The notes below the pieces were generated by a model. It saw nothing but the letters and a program-made list of their open reading frames with translations. It made no database searches and was not told the origin of the DNA. A stretch of 64,000 nucleotides of DNA, taken from NCBI GenBank assembly GCA_030762935.1, contig CM060880.1, forward strand, positions 10,202,501 to 10,266,500. Direction: 5' to 3'. Source of the stretch: Hymenopus coronatus. Lineage: Eukaryota; Arthropoda; Insecta; Mantodea; Hymenopodidae. Within the stretch, counting starts at the first letter, position 1. Every line of letters begins with the position of its first letter. This document shows, one piece after another, positions 1 through 11,517 of this stretch. Both the position numbers and the translations under genes were made by a program.

Positions 1-742
1 AGCTTCCCTATTTTCAGTGGAATCAATGGTGTTATGTAAGTTTATAATTACATGTCCCACTGCGTCCTCTAAAATAAACCCTTCTTCTACATGTACTTTC
101 TATCACACCTCTTGTATGTTTAACTACTGTTCCCCCAATTCTCACTAGTTACCTAATATGTTGCTCTCAACATTAGGCGCTGTACTCCGCTAGTCGTAAA
201 AGTTTTGTTATGGCTAACGTAACCTCAACTTATTCATCACGCCTGTAAAAGACATTTTCAAATCACAGTTTCACTCGTGATAAGGTAGTTAAGGAAGAGA
301 ACGAGAGCAATGTCCGCGAGATATAAAAGGTAGTAACGATTATAAATGTAAATCATTTCGGAAGCATTGTGTTTATACAAACCAACTTAATGAAATCAAA
401 CAATCAGTCCAAACAATCAGAGCAGCATATGCATGAGAACGCGCTCAAATTTCCACCGAAACCATAGATGTAGCAGCCGATGACATCATATCTTTGACGA
501 TAATGCTTTGTTACTCTGTGATTGGTCAGCAACCTGACGAGCCCCTACCCGCTGACGACACACCCCCATAAGTGTCAAACTCAAGGAAAGTTCTCAACAA
601 CTTTAATTTCGCACTGTCTTAAAGAAATCAGTGGGTTTTGTAAGACGGGATAATTCACGATGTTCTTTTTTCTTTTTTTTTCTCCCTATCTTCCTCCGCG
701 TAATGTTTGATTGTAACAAATGTCAACGCCAGAGGTGTGGAA
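1..742. other. Gene-free leading stretch
   Basis: No convincing coding exon is seen here. A TATA-like TATAAAAG lies at 322-329 and an inverted CCAAT (attggtca) near 521-528, but no start codon with a conserved ORF follows. I looked here for the missing first exon of the acyl-CoA oxidase and did not find it. Confidence 0.4.
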
Positions 743-1949
743 AAAAATCTGATGCATTCCAGTCACATGACTTTCTCTTCATCTCTACAACAAATTATTG
801 TTAAAAAGAGTATTCTTCTATTTACTTCATGCTAATTAGGAGAACAGTGACTCAGAATAAGAAAAAATTAGCAGAAACGGTCTTATTTCTTACTTACTTG
901 TAAGTAGAAGGGAAATAAGGGATTATCAAAGGTTAAAGCAATAGTCAAATCTATTAAAAACTGGTTGCTATGTGATAGACGTTCCTTTGCTTGTATGGCA
1001 AGGAGTTGACAAATTCCCGTATGAGAAAAGTATACGTATTTTAAAACTGAAACCAAATACAAGGAATATCTCAAAAACGGCCAACTCCACGAAAAAGTAC
1101 CTATATAGCATAAACTGTGTGTTTTAATGAGCTCTGCATTTGTGTTTGGTAAGCTTTTGTCTATCTCTTACGGTTTACCAGTTACGCAAAATTCAGCAAA
1201 AATGCATCCAGAATAAAGATGTCTTCAGAGGCTATTCCCTGAAAATTCAAGATATACGTTTTATTTGTCATGCAAATGTGTTTGATATACGATATTTTAA
1301 CCAAAATCGGTAGAGCCATTTTTGAGAAACTCTAATTTTTCAAACATTTTTCTATAAAAAATGCGTGTTATTTATGGACGCTGTTTAACTGCTGTGCTTC
1401 TCAGCGTCCCATTCTAAATTGGGCGTGAAAGATCGGTTAATTTTGCTCAGAGACCTCTCTATCAGGCTTGAGGTTCTTTTACGTGCCGTAAATCCACGAC
1501 ACGGGACCAACGGCTTTACTTCCCTTCCGAAGGAAGCCATGCTAAGGATTTTTACACCCGAAAAAAATCCATCGTCCTCCGCCGGGTTTGAACCCGCGGC
1601 CTTGGGTATATGAAGTTAGCATGGTAACCATTACACCACGGAGGGCGACACATTTTTCTATGTAAACGGTAGTTGCGGGTGGGGGGATTTTCTTGAAAAT
1701 TTTTGTGTCGTATCCTTGGAAGATATGAACTTAAATATCAAGTTTGGTATTTAACGGACTTTTCGGTTTTGAGCTATGTTACCCCCCCCCACACACACGC
1801 ACACACACACATTTTTCTAAAAAACAGTTTTTTTATTCAGGAGTCTCAAAACATATATTTCCAGTGAAATTTCGGTATCGAATTTTTTAGTGCAACACAA
1901 TACCTTCTCTATACACTATGTAGATAGTACATATAGAGAAAGCAAAAGT
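743..1949 (+). repeat. Family X repeat copy (near full length, with nested SINE)
   Basis: This copy runs from the conserved head (aatctgatgcattcca, then actttctcttcatctc) to the conserved tail (ctatacactatgtagatag then agagaaagcaaaa). It is one of more than 20 copies of the same ~1.1-kb sequence in the window. A SINE-B is inserted at 1356-1649, and family X resumes directly after it with the (ac)n tract at about 1790-1811. It has no coding capacity beyond a ~60-codon ORF on the opposite strand (883-1074) that recurs in other copies. Confidence 0.8.
1356..1649 (-). repeat. SINE-B, tRNA-derived, nested in family X
   Basis: Read on the minus strand it starts with a tRNA-like head. CCTCCG pairs with CGGAGG as an acceptor-like stem, GTGGTGTAATGGTTACC resembles an A box, and GGGTTCAAACCCG a B box. 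A ~200-bp body shared with the other SINE-B copies follows. It is flanked by a 12-bp duplication, acatttttctat, at 1344-1355 and 1650-1661, which marks a clean retrotransposition into family X. Confidence 0.8.
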
Positions 1950-2022
1950 CGCGAAAATTATTAAACTGATTTTAAATACGCCAAAATGATGAATATTGTA
2001 TAATTTTTCCAGTCCAAAATAA

Positions 2023-2157
2023 TGTACCTGTTCTAGGAAGGTTGACCGCTTTTTTCACTGACCGCATTTTCATAAACCGGTTCTTTCGCCACATTCATTT
2101 TACATTCCTCTTTGTGTATCTGTTCTGGGAAGGTTGACCGCTTTTTTCACTGTCCGC
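2023..2157. repeat. Two-copy direct repeat of 43 bp
   Basis: The unit beginning tgtacctgttctaggaagg and ending with cttttttcactgaccgc occurs at 2023-2065. It recurs with few changes at 2115-2157, separated by about 49 bp. No function is evident. It lies immediately upstream of a decayed transposase and may be part of that element's end. Confidence 0.6.
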
Positions 2158-2189
2158 TTTTTTCGCGATAGGACGTCGTTAATTCCCAT

Positions 2190-3245
2190 GGCGCTGTTAA
2201 CTTGCAGTTCCTCAAGAGCACAATTTGCACAACGAAATCCAATTCGACGGAGGATAGCCGTCTATTGGAAACAGGGACGATTCCAATATGCAATTGCAAT
2301 TGTTGCAAAGCCGCGATTGGGTAATGTTTATATTGAAATGACTCACTTTCCGAAACAGAAAATTAATTAAAAACTATTCTTAGGTTGAGAGGGATATTTC
2401 CTCTTCATATGGGTTTTGTTGCATTAGTTTGTCAATATTCCGATAGTGCGAGGACATTGTTTTGTTATAGCGGCACGCCAGCGTTTTCTTTCGTTTTTTT
2501 TTTTTTTTTTTTTTTTTTGTTTTTTTTTAATGTAGCTTAACGTCCTTTAACCTTGTTTCATGTCGGACAATGAATGAAATGATGCTCAAAATGATCTCGG
2601 AGTCTATGGAGACTAAAGTTATTCGACATTCGTCTTCTCAGGATAAGGGAAAACCCCGAGAAAAAAAAACCTTATCCGGGTAATTCACTCTGAGCGAGAT
2701 TCGAACTCATGTCCTTTTGAATGTGAGGCAGACACGATACCACCACACCCCAGGCGAGCTCAGATTTATTTGTTGATGTTAATGTAAAACGCTGCTTGTG
2801 TTGTAAGGAAAAATACGATTGAGGAACGTTTCACCGTCAGTGTGTGGGTTTATGAAAAAGAACTTGCGAAACGTACGAAGAAATCTTCGTTTCAATAAAG
2901 CAGCTCCCAGTGAAGCCAATCTCCAAAAACTGGGGATGCAAAACGCAGCGGAAGACCTAAAACATATTCATGTGAAATGTTACTTTCTTCTTTTCCCACT
3001 TTAGCGTAACGTCTTGATGACTGACGAATGTCCTGTGTTTCTCAGCTCTCGTTCGCGTAATGTTTATATGTGGGCCAAACATAACCCTCATTTCTTTAAA
3101 AGAAATTCAACAACATCCCACTCATGTCATAATGTGGGCCGGTGTTACCAGTGACATTATCCGACCATGTTTCTTTGAAACCTCTGTGACAGGCGGCGCT
3201 GACAATGATGGCGAACACACCGACATACACATTAGATTTGGATAG
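2190..3245 (+). pseudogene. Decayed mariner/Tc1-like transposase, split by a SINE
   Basis: Fragments in shifting frames resemble insect mariner/Tc1-type transposases. There is an HTH-like segment (VRRNLRFNKAAPSEAN, about 2860-2925). A segment with TDECPVF follows at about 3020, and then HVIMWAGVTSDIIRPCFFE (about 3138-3183), which matches the family pattern 'V.VWCG....IIGPYFFE'. Frameshifts break the reading between these blocks and SINE-A at 2495-2762 interrupts the element. The family is inferred from the motif pattern; the exact clade is unknown. Confidence 0.55.
2495..2762 (-). repeat. SINE-A, tRNA-derived
   Basis: On the minus strand there is a tRNA-like head (TGGTGGTATCGTGTCTGCC as A-box region, GAGTTCGAATCTCGC as B box). 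It is followed by a conserved body (ccttatccgggta, ctcgacattcgtcttc on the plus strand) and a long T-tract (A on the minus strand) at 2495-2528. The same sequence recurs at 10886-11132, 14811-15058 and 20128-20380, all in this orientation. Confidence 0.8.
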
Positions 3246-3420
3246 GTAGAGTCAGACTGAAAAATTCCATTTGAACCACGGATCTCCCGATCAGTAGCCG
3301 GTTGCTCTGCCACAGAGCTACCATGGCAACATGCCGGCGTGAGATCCGTGGTTCAAATCCCGGCTATGACATTGAATTTTTCAGTCTGGCTCTACCTATC
3401 CAACTCCTGTCCTACACACG
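3244..3420. repeat. Palindromic tRNA-like element
   Basis: Left arm 3244-3287 (aggtagagtcagactgaaaa ... ccacggatctc) is the reverse complement of right arm about 3341-3398 (gagatccgtggttcaaatcc ... gtctggctctacct), with a ~50-bp spacer. The minus strand of the left half reads as a tRNA-like sequence, TAGCTCTGTGGCAGAGCA then CCGTGGTTCAAAT, with A and B boxes. This looks like two head-to-head pieces of a tRNA-derived SINE, not a functional tRNA gene. Confidence 0.6.
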
Positions 3421-4145
3421 GCTTGTGTGAAGAAACAATTAATCCAATACATATTAGATGTTTAATAATGTTGCTGACTTGCCCAGTTATGTTTATCTGT
3501 TCATATTTAAATTCGTTATTAGTGCAGCAATCAATAAATAATGTTTTACCTCACTTGTGGCATTTTATTATTGCATAAACAAACTTAGAAAATTAGCGAT
3601 CACGACTTTTGCCATGTAGAATAATGCACCGTAGTTTCATTCAGAGCTTTCCTTTTGGAACCGGTTTGAAGGATCTCCTTAGTCAAGAGTTGATGGTCTT
3701 TTCTTGGAACTGAGTAACGAAACCGTTGGTTATGCCTTTTGTAGCTATGTAATTTCTCTAGCAAATGATGCTGAAATATTTGTGTTTTCCTCCCAAGAAA
3801 TAAAAAGATTTGTTTTATAGTTCGACCCTTGAACATGCATTTCCTCTTATCTCCCTCCACCTGTCGTGTAGAATTCCCTAGATGGCCTGAGAGGAGAGGA
3901 TGATACAGCAGTTTGGACCCAGCATATGTATGTTAACTTTTTACACAACTTGCGTCACAACTCCGTTTACGTGCAGCAGTACTCAAATCGCAAGTTGCTA
4001 ATCAAAGGTGAAGGGCATGGACTGTGTAACAGATAAAAAATGTGCAAGACTCGAAATGGGAATGGCTTATCCTGATAAATGTGGCGATTGAAATGTCTAT
4101 CTAATCTGTGGCTTCTTAGGGCAGTTACTAGTTCGTTAAATTCAC
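3421..4145. other. Gene-free stretch
   Basis: No recognisable exon or element is seen. An 86-codon ORF on the minus strand (3600-3860) matches nothing I recognise and has no supporting context. Confidence 0.3.
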
Positions 4146-4532
4146 AAAAAATCTTATTCACATGACTTTCTCTACACCTCTGCAACAAATTATTTCTAAA
4201 AGCTTATGCTTCCATTTATTTCAATCTAATCGAGGAAAAATTAGCAGAAATAGTCTTATTGCTTACTTCCTTGTAAGTAGAAGCGAAATAAGTGAGTACC
4301 ATAGGTTAAAGTGATAGTCAAAAGCTGGTTGCTATGTGACTGAAGTTCCTTTGTTTGTATAGACAGGAGTTGAGAAATTCCAGTATGAGAAAAGTGTGTT
4401 TTTCAAAACTGAAACCAATAACAACGAATATCTCAAAAACGATCAATTCCACGAAAAAAATGTATGTTACATAAATTGTGTGCTTTAAAGCTATATTTAA
4501 CGGTTTTTTTCGTCTTTTATCTATGCTATCCA

Positions 4533-4579
<47 letters not shown>

Positions 4580-4730
4580 ACCTTTTCCAAAAGTATTTTT
4601 TTATTCAGGGGGACCCAAAACATGTATTTCCGGTGAAGTCTCGGTATCGATTTTTTGTATGGAATGCAATGTCTTCTCTATACATGTATATAGTACGTGT
4701 AGGTAAAGTAAAAATATTATGTAACATAGT
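4146..4730 (+). repeat. Family X copy with internal deletion and (AC)n tract
   Basis: The family X head (cttattcacatgactttctc) runs to about 4490, then jumps to the distal part with a perfect (ac)n run at about 4533-4577, and ends with the tail (atatagtacgtgtaggtaaa). The central segment of roughly 400 bp found in complete copies is missing. Confidence 0.75.
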
Positions 4731-6344
4731 TAATGCATTCAAAATGCATATAATGTTTTATCACAAATACATGGGAACATGTTTTAAACCTGCCTCTCAG
4801 TATGATGAGGTATGAGGGTCAAGGCAGAGTTAATGTCGCTTTTATCTGCTATCTGGCGTGGCACACGGTTTCAAGTGTATAAACCAATCAGGGGAAAGGG
4901 GAAGGTAACGCAGCACGGAATAATACAAATCTTATTATACTAATATACTTATTATACAAATCAAGCTTATAAGAAACAAAGATTAGTGAGACTATTACTC
5001 CCGCTTTACTATTTTGTCTTCTCTGTTCGAAAACCGGCTCAGAGAGCACGTGCAGATTGCGTCTACAAGTAAATGTGCAGTGAACTCCAGTCTTTCGTAC
5101 CCAAATCATTATTATTATTATTGTTGTTGTTGTTATATGTCGGTCAGGGGTCACGAAATTGCCAGATTGAGGTTCGGCGCACACAGAGTATAACTCTGAC
5201 GTGATGGAGGAGGCGTGGTCTCTACGGCCCGTTTCCAAACGTGTTGTACTATCTAGCATTGCTCACTGCTTGGCCTCGTCCAGTACCTGCTACTAGATAA
5301 AACAGTGAACACTGAAAGAGAGCGCAGATTGAAAAATGTAGAAATATGAAAAGGTACCCATTCGACACTGAACAAACTTGTGGATGATTCACATATTTTG
5401 AGTGACAGGAGGAGAGCCTTTTCTTTCGATACAGTAAAGATGTATCTTGTAATTCACTGCAATGACTTCTGAGTGAGTTTGGTTGATTTATGTTCATTGT
5501 ATTTTCAAAACTCTGCAAATTTACATTCTTTGTATCAAGTATTACATTATTTGTAAAAGTACAAGGCGTTTTTATTTACTAATCATATTATGAAATAATT
5601 TAAAACGAGCGTATAATGCAATACATGTATTGAGCTACTTTTGGAACAGATTATACCTCAAAGTGTGCATGTTTACGCTGCAAATCCCTCCCCACTACCC
5701 TCTCTTTATACCGCTGACTGCTCTGTGTGTTCGTAACTGTGGGCGCTTTGGAACCCAAAAGCGAGGTCTAATTATTATTGTTATTATTACAGATAATATA
5801 AATACAAGTTATTTAATTAATATAAATTAGTGAAACTGATAATTGTTTATTTTTAAAAGTTTAAGAAGAAGTAGCCGTTCAACGGGTTTGAAAAACAGTG
5901 GTAGTAAACTGTACGAACGATTTTTGCTTTGATACTGTTTTGTTTTTCGGCCTTAAGTATCGTTACGATAATAACATATTTCCATATAGTTGGAAAATAA
6001 GTCAAGCGCAGTTTGTCATTTAATACGTGTAGTTAGAACCTGTGTTTTCCGAGGCATAGCCTTTTAATAATGTCAGGTCATTTCCTGGAAACTTTCGAAT
6101 TATGTTTGATTCTTGAGCAAGAGTGGAAAGCTTCCCAAATGGACTTAGTTGTAGGGTGTATTTATATCTTGTGTGACTCTATATCCAAATCTGAAATTTA
6201 AAATGGGATATGGTTTTAACGGATTTCCTAATATTTCGGGGAGAATGTTTACTTTTGTTCTGAGGAGCATAGCCTATAAAATAGGGAAGGACCAACCCGG
6301 CGGAAGGCGATGGATGTTTTCGGGAAGTGAAGACGGGGTCCCGA
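4731..6344. other. Gene-free stretch with a trinucleotide microsatellite
   Basis: No convincing exons are seen. A short (att)n/(gtt)n compound microsatellite lies at about 5106-5136. The minus-strand ORFs at 4888-5518 have no recognisable motif and are probably chance. Confidence 0.35.
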
Positions 6345-6907
6345 ATATACCTACTTTCACTACACGCATGTACTATGTACATAGTGTATAGAGAAGGTAT
6401 TATAATGCACCCAAAAATTCCATACCGAGATTTCACCGGAAATACATGTTTTGGGACCCCCTGAATACAAAAAAAAACATTTTTGGAAAAAGGTCTGTGT
6501 GTGTGTGTGTGTGTGTGTCTGTGGACAGCATAGCTCAAAAACGAAAAGAGCGTTGAATACCAAATTTGGTATTTAAGTTTGGCATCTTCCAAGGACGTGA
6601 CACGAAGATTTTCAAGAAAATCTTCCCACCTCCAACTCACTATACATGGAACTTTTTTCGAAATTTTTGATTTTCTCAAAAATGGCTCTAACAATTTTGA
6701 TTAAAATATCGTATATTAAAGATATTTACCTGAAAAATAAAATGTATATCTTGAATTTTCTGGGATTAGCCTCTGAGGACTGCTTTATTCTGGATGAATT
6801 TTGCATAAATGCTTAACCGTAAGAGATGGACAAAAGCTTACAACACAAAAGTGTAGAGCACATTAAAACATACAAATTATGTTATATACATTTTTTCATG
6901 GAGTTGC
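6345..6907 (-). repeat. Family X copy, reverse, 5' part
   Basis: It begins with the family tail in reverse (ctttcactacacgcatgtac ... atagtgtatagagaagg) and contains the (tg)n tract at about 6497-6519. It continues to the segment ttcatggagttg, where orientation flips at about 6908. Confidence 0.75.
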
Positions 6908-7475
6908 TTCCTTATTTGCTTCCTTGTAAGTAGAAGGCAAATAAGGGAATACACTAGGCTAAAACGATAGTCAAATCGTTTTAAAAACTGGTTACCATGT
7001 GGTTGAAATCCGTTTCTATGTAGTGCCAGGAGTTTACAACTTTCTGTGTGAGAAACGTATTTTAAATCTGAAACAAATAACTAGGAATGTCTCAATATCT
7101 CAGAAGTGGTACATTCCACGAAAAAAAAAAGTACCTGTATGATATAATTTGTATGTTTTAGCATTATCTACATTTTTTGTGTAGTAAGTTTTTGTCTACC
7201 TCTTACGGTTTACCAGTTACGCAAAATTCAGAAAATTCATTCAGAATAAAGAGAGCTTTAGAGGATATTCCCAGAAAAATCAAGACATACATTTTATTTA
7301 CAATATAAATATCTTTAGTATATGGTATTTTAATCAAAATCGTTAGAGGCATTTTTGAGAAAATCAAACTTTTCGAAATTTTTCCATGTAAAGGGTAGTA
7401 TGGGGTGGGGGGATTTTTCTCAAAAGCATCGTGTCGCAACCCTGGAAGAAACTAAACGTAAATACCAAGTCAATA
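6908..7475 (+). repeat. Family X copy, forward, truncated at both ends
   Basis: It starts inside the family at gcttccttgtaagtagaagg and runs to the segment ggaagaaactaaacgtaaat. It abuts a reverse copy upstream and another forward copy downstream, forming a three-copy cluster. Confidence 0.7.
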
Positions 7476-7477
7476 TT

Positions 7478-7757
7478 ACATTGCTGTAACAAATATTTGT
7501 TAAAAACATATTATTCTATCTACTTTATGATAATCGAGATAAGCTTTAGCAGAACTTGTTTTAATTACGTGTTTCCTGGTAAGTAGGACGGAAGTAAGGG
7601 AATACACTTGGCTAAAAAGATAGTCAAATCTTTTAAAAGTTGTTGCCAAGTGGTTGAAATCCGTTACCATGCAGGGCCAGGAGTTTACAACTTTCCGTTT
7701 GAGAAAATTGTATTTTAATTCTGAAACAAATAACAAGGAATCTCAGAAATAGTTCCG

Positions 7758-7788
<31 letters not shown>

Positions 7789-8292
7789 TAATTATAACAT
7801 ACATTGTGTGTTTTGTCGAGATCTATCTTTCTTGTGTAGTAAGATTTTGTCTATCTCTTACGGTTTACCAGTTACACAAAATTCATCCAGAATAGAGTTC
7901 TTTAGAGGCTATTCCCAGAAAATTCAAGACACATTTTATTTGCAACATAAATATCTTTAATATGCGGTATTTTAATCAAAACCGTTGGAGCCACTTTTGA
8001 GAAAATCAAACTTTTCGAATTTTTTTCCATGTAAATGGTAGTTTGGAGTGGGAGATTTTTCTCAAAATCTTCGTCGCAATCCTGGAAGATACTAAACTTA
8101 GGTGGGTACCAAGTTTGATATTTTATCGACTTTTCCTTTTAAGTTATCGAATTCAGAGACACAGGACCTTTTTTAATTTGTTTATACATAAAACCCGTGA
8201 AATCTCAGTATCGAATTTTTGGGTGGAATGCAATACTTTCTCTTTACACCATGTACTACATAGCATGCGTAGAGAAAGTAAAAACGTATACG
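7478..8292 (+). repeat. Family X copy, forward
   Basis: It runs from cattgctgtaacaaatatttg (near the head) to the tail catagcatgcgtagagaaag at about 8285. It contains a short (at)n tract at about 7773-7790. Confidence 0.75.
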
Positions 8293-8637
8293 TTTTTCCC
8301 GGTAGAGAAGTATAACTTCGGCAATGAAAAACTGGTTCCACGTGACAGTTGTCTTGACAGAATGGAGATTACGTTGAGACATAAAGTAAGGTACTGTAAC
8401 TTTGTAAGTAAAGTTTGTGTTATCATTTAGTTATGACAAATAGTCTTGTTACTCTCTGGATGGCCTTCGTATAGTAGTTTTCTTTAGTCAGGAAGTTTGC
8501 CACTAGAGAAAGTCTTGGCAACACGATTATTATAATAATAATTGTATTGGGCGACTCGTATTGACCGGGTCACGGCAGTTATTTTCACTTCATTAAAATG
8601 TATAGTTACATTGTGTGACTAACCTCAACTAGTTTTA

Positions 8638-9864
8638 CGAGGGTCGGCTGATAAGTCCCGGGCCTCACACAGACATGGCGCCACTAGCTTAGTTAGACGG
8701 TAGCATCGTATAGTTTAACTCTAGACTAGCTTGTATCCATAGTCACAGGTCAATAGCTTGTTTAGTTTTCCAATGACAGCATTTTAAACAAGACACTTTA
8801 GAGTTTTCACGAAAATTGTGGATTTGGAAAAACGAGCCGTGATTAAATACTTCCATTTAAAAGGCTTAACGCCTAAAGAAATCAAGGAGGAAATGGACAA
8901 TACATTGAAGGACTCTACCCCTTCATATTCAACGATTAAAAGGTGGGTTTACAGAGTTTAAAATGGGACGTACGAGCACTAGTGATGTGCCTCGCTCTGG
9001 ACGTCCTGTAGAAGTGACAACTCCAGAGATCATTGAAAAAATTCATCATTTATTACTGGAAGACCGCAGATCAAGTTTGTAAGTAATGTTTTGGGCCTTT
9101 CGCAAGGACTGTGCGAGTTGGGTGCCGCGTTTGTTGACACCTGATCAAAAGTTGCAAAGAAAAACTGTTTCTGTTGAAAATGTGGAGTTCTACCGTAAAG
9201 ATCCCAGTGAATTTTTGAGACGGCTTATTACCATGGATGAAACTTTGATACATCACTACATTCCAGTCAAAACAGTGGATTGCGCCAGATGAGCCAACTC
9301 CAAAAAAGGCAAAGTCAATTTTGTCAGCGAACAAGGTTATAGAGAGTGTTTTCTAGGATGCACAGGGAATTATTTTTATTGATTACTTGGAAAAGGGTAA
9401 AAGTATACCAAGTGATTACTACGCAAGCTTACTGCAACGTTTGAGTGATGAGGTGAAAAGAAAAAATACCTCATTTGGCAAGAAAAAAAACCGTGTTTCA
9501 TCACGACAATGCTCCGGCCCATCTTTCAATCATTGCAATGGGAAAAAATGCGAATTAAAGTTGGAATTGCTTGAATGTCCACCCTATTCGCCAGATCTAG
9601 CACCCAGTGACTACCACTTGTTCCGAAATCTCAAAAAAAATGTCTTGGAGGACGAAGATTTAACAGCAACGAGGAGGTCATTGAGGCGGTAAACAGCTAT
9701 TTCGAGGACCTTGATAAATCGCACTACAGAGATGGTTTAATTAAATTAGAACACCAATATGAAAATGTATTAGCCTTTCTGGAGATTACGTTGAGAAATA
9801 AAGCAAAAAAAAATAATTAAATGCTATTTTCATTGAGAGGCCCGGGACTTATCAGCGACCCTCG
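8638..9864 (+). mobile_element. Mariner element with intact ends and TA target
   Basis: Terminal inverted repeats are CGAGGGTCGGCTGATAAGTC at the left and GACTTATCAGCGACCCTCG at the right, with TA at 8636-8637 and 9865-9866. The 1.23-kb interior carries a transposase related to the mariner DD34D family, broken by frameshifts and stops. An N-terminal HTH part lies at about 8819-8960. It is followed by RPVEVTTPEIIEK-like (9000-9045), WVPRLLTPDQK (9119-9150), TMDETLIHHY with the first Asp (9231-9260), HHDNAPAH with the second Asp (about 9501-9524), and YSPDLAPSDYHLF with the third Asp (about 9586-9625). Part of the DNA-binding region before WVPR is missing. It is non-autonomous now. Confidence 0.9.
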
Positions 9865-10072
9865 TAGTTGACTTGTTCTGAGGAAATAGCCTTGAACAAT
9901 GACAATCGGAAATTGCACTGTCACTTGGATGTTATCTGACTCAACATTCGTTTCCCGCTAGATGGACGTTCTTGCTTGCCTCACAGAAACAACTTCACAT
10001 CAGCAATAATGGAGGCTGAGATCCTAGAATCCGCTTTATCAAGAGCCATTAAATTAAACATCTTATGTGTTC

Positions 10073-10858
10073 CATTCACATGACTTTCGCTACTTCTCTG
10101 TAACAAATTATTGTTAATAAGCTTATCCTTCTATCTACTTTAAGCTAATCGAGATAAACATTAACAAAAACGGTCTTATTACTTAGTTCCTTGCAAACAG
10201 AAGGGAAATAAGGGAGTACACTAGGCTAAACTGACAGTCAAATGTTTTAAAATGTGGTTGTTATGAGATCGAAATCCGTTTCTTTGCATGGCCAGAAGTT
10301 GACAAGTTCTCGCATTAGGAACGTTAAAAGTATGTTAAAACTGAAACTAACAACGAATATCTCGAAAACGGTCAACTCCACGAAAAAAAATGTATAGATT
10401 GTGTGTTTTAACGAGATCTGCATTTTTTTTGTGCAGTAAGTTTTTGTCTAGGATCTCTTACGGTTTACTAGTTATGCAAAATTCAATAAAATTCAAAGAG
10501 AATGAGCAGACCTCCAGAAGCTATTCCCATAAAATTGAACATATACATTTTGTTTGTGATGGAAATGGCTTTAACATGTGCTATTTTAATCAAATCGTTA
10601 GTCATTTTTGAGAAAAGCATAATTTTCGAAAATTTCCCCATGTAAATGGTAGTTTGTGGTGGGGGATTTTCTTGAAACACATACACATAAACAGACACAC
10701 ACACACACGGACATTTTTCTAAAAATGCTTTTTTTAGATTCAGGAGGTCTCAAAACATGTATTTCCGGTGAAATCTCGGTATCGAATTTTTGGGTGTATT
10801 GCAATACTTTCTCTATACACTATGTACATAGCACGTATAGAGAAAGTAAAAAGAGAAG
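10073..10858 (+). repeat. Family X copy, forward
   Basis: Head (tgtgttccattcacatgact) to tail (ctatgtacatagcacgtatag, agaaagtaaaaag). The stretch between the preceding mariner and this copy (9865-10072) shows no gene. Confidence 0.8.
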
Positions 10859-11312
10859 AACTTCAGTCACATAGCAACCAGCTTTTTTTTTTCTTCTTTT
10901 TTGTAGCTTAACGTCCTTTAACCTGGTTGGTCATATCGGACAATGAATGGAATTGGTGAAATGATGCTCAAATGATCTCGGGGTCCATGGAGCTTTAAGT
11001 TACTCGACATTCGTCTTCTGATAAGGGAAAACCCCGTAAAAAACCTTATCCGGGCAACTCACCCTAAGCGAAATTCGAACTCAGGACCTTTTGAATGTGA
11101 AGCAGACACCACACTACCCCGGTGGGCAATCAGCTTTTGACCATCACTTTAACCTATGGTACTCTTTTATTTCGCTTCATCTTACAAGGAAGAAAGTAGT
11201 AAGACTATTTCTGCTAATTTCTTCTGGAATAGCATGAAGTAAATAGAAGCACAAGCTTTCTAACAATAATTTGTTGCAAAGATGTAGAGAAAGTCATGTG
11301 AATGGAACATAT
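10859..11312 (-). repeat. Family X fragment, reverse, split by SINE-A
   Basis: The reverse family X sequence gaacttcagtcacatagcaa is interrupted after accagctttt by SINE-A (10886-11132) and resumes with cagcttttgaccatcacttt. It ends at gtagagaaagtcatgtgaat. The repeated ccagctttt on both sides is consistent with a target duplication. Confidence 0.7.
10886..11132 (-). repeat. SINE-A nested in family X
   Basis: It has the same tRNA-like head and body as the 2495-2762 copy (plus-strand landmarks gtagcttaacgtcctttaac, ccttatccgggcaactcacc, gaaattcgaactcagg). Insertion in family X shows it is younger than that copy of X. Confidence 0.8.
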
Positions 11313-11317
11313 TTATT

Positions 11318-11473
11318 TTTATTTTCTCTACACATGCTTTATACATAGTGTACAGAGAAGGTATTGTATTCCACCCAAACATTCAATACCCAGATATCAC
11401 CTGAAATATGTTTTGAGACCCCCTGAATCCAAAACAAAGCATTTTTAGTAAAATGCCCTGTGTGTCTGTCAGT

Positions 11474-11517
<44 letters not shown>

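Noticed and set aside
320..740. TATA box and CCAAT as an ACOX promoter
   Set aside because: No N-terminal ACOX coding sequence follows within reach; motifs of this length occur by chance.
1590..1649. Possible functional tRNA gene on the minus strand
   Set aside because: A and B boxes are present, but the anticodon arm does not fold well and the same unit recurs with a ~200-bp body, so it is a SINE head.
743..1949. Family X as a Helitron
   Set aside because: It does not show the 5' TC / 3' CTRR ends with a hairpin just before the 3' end; the ends instead share a short inverted repeat.
4464..4706. ORF with a His-Thr repeat
   Set aside because: It is the translation of the (AC)n tract of family X; similar HTHTHT peptides appear in other copies on either strand and have no gene context.
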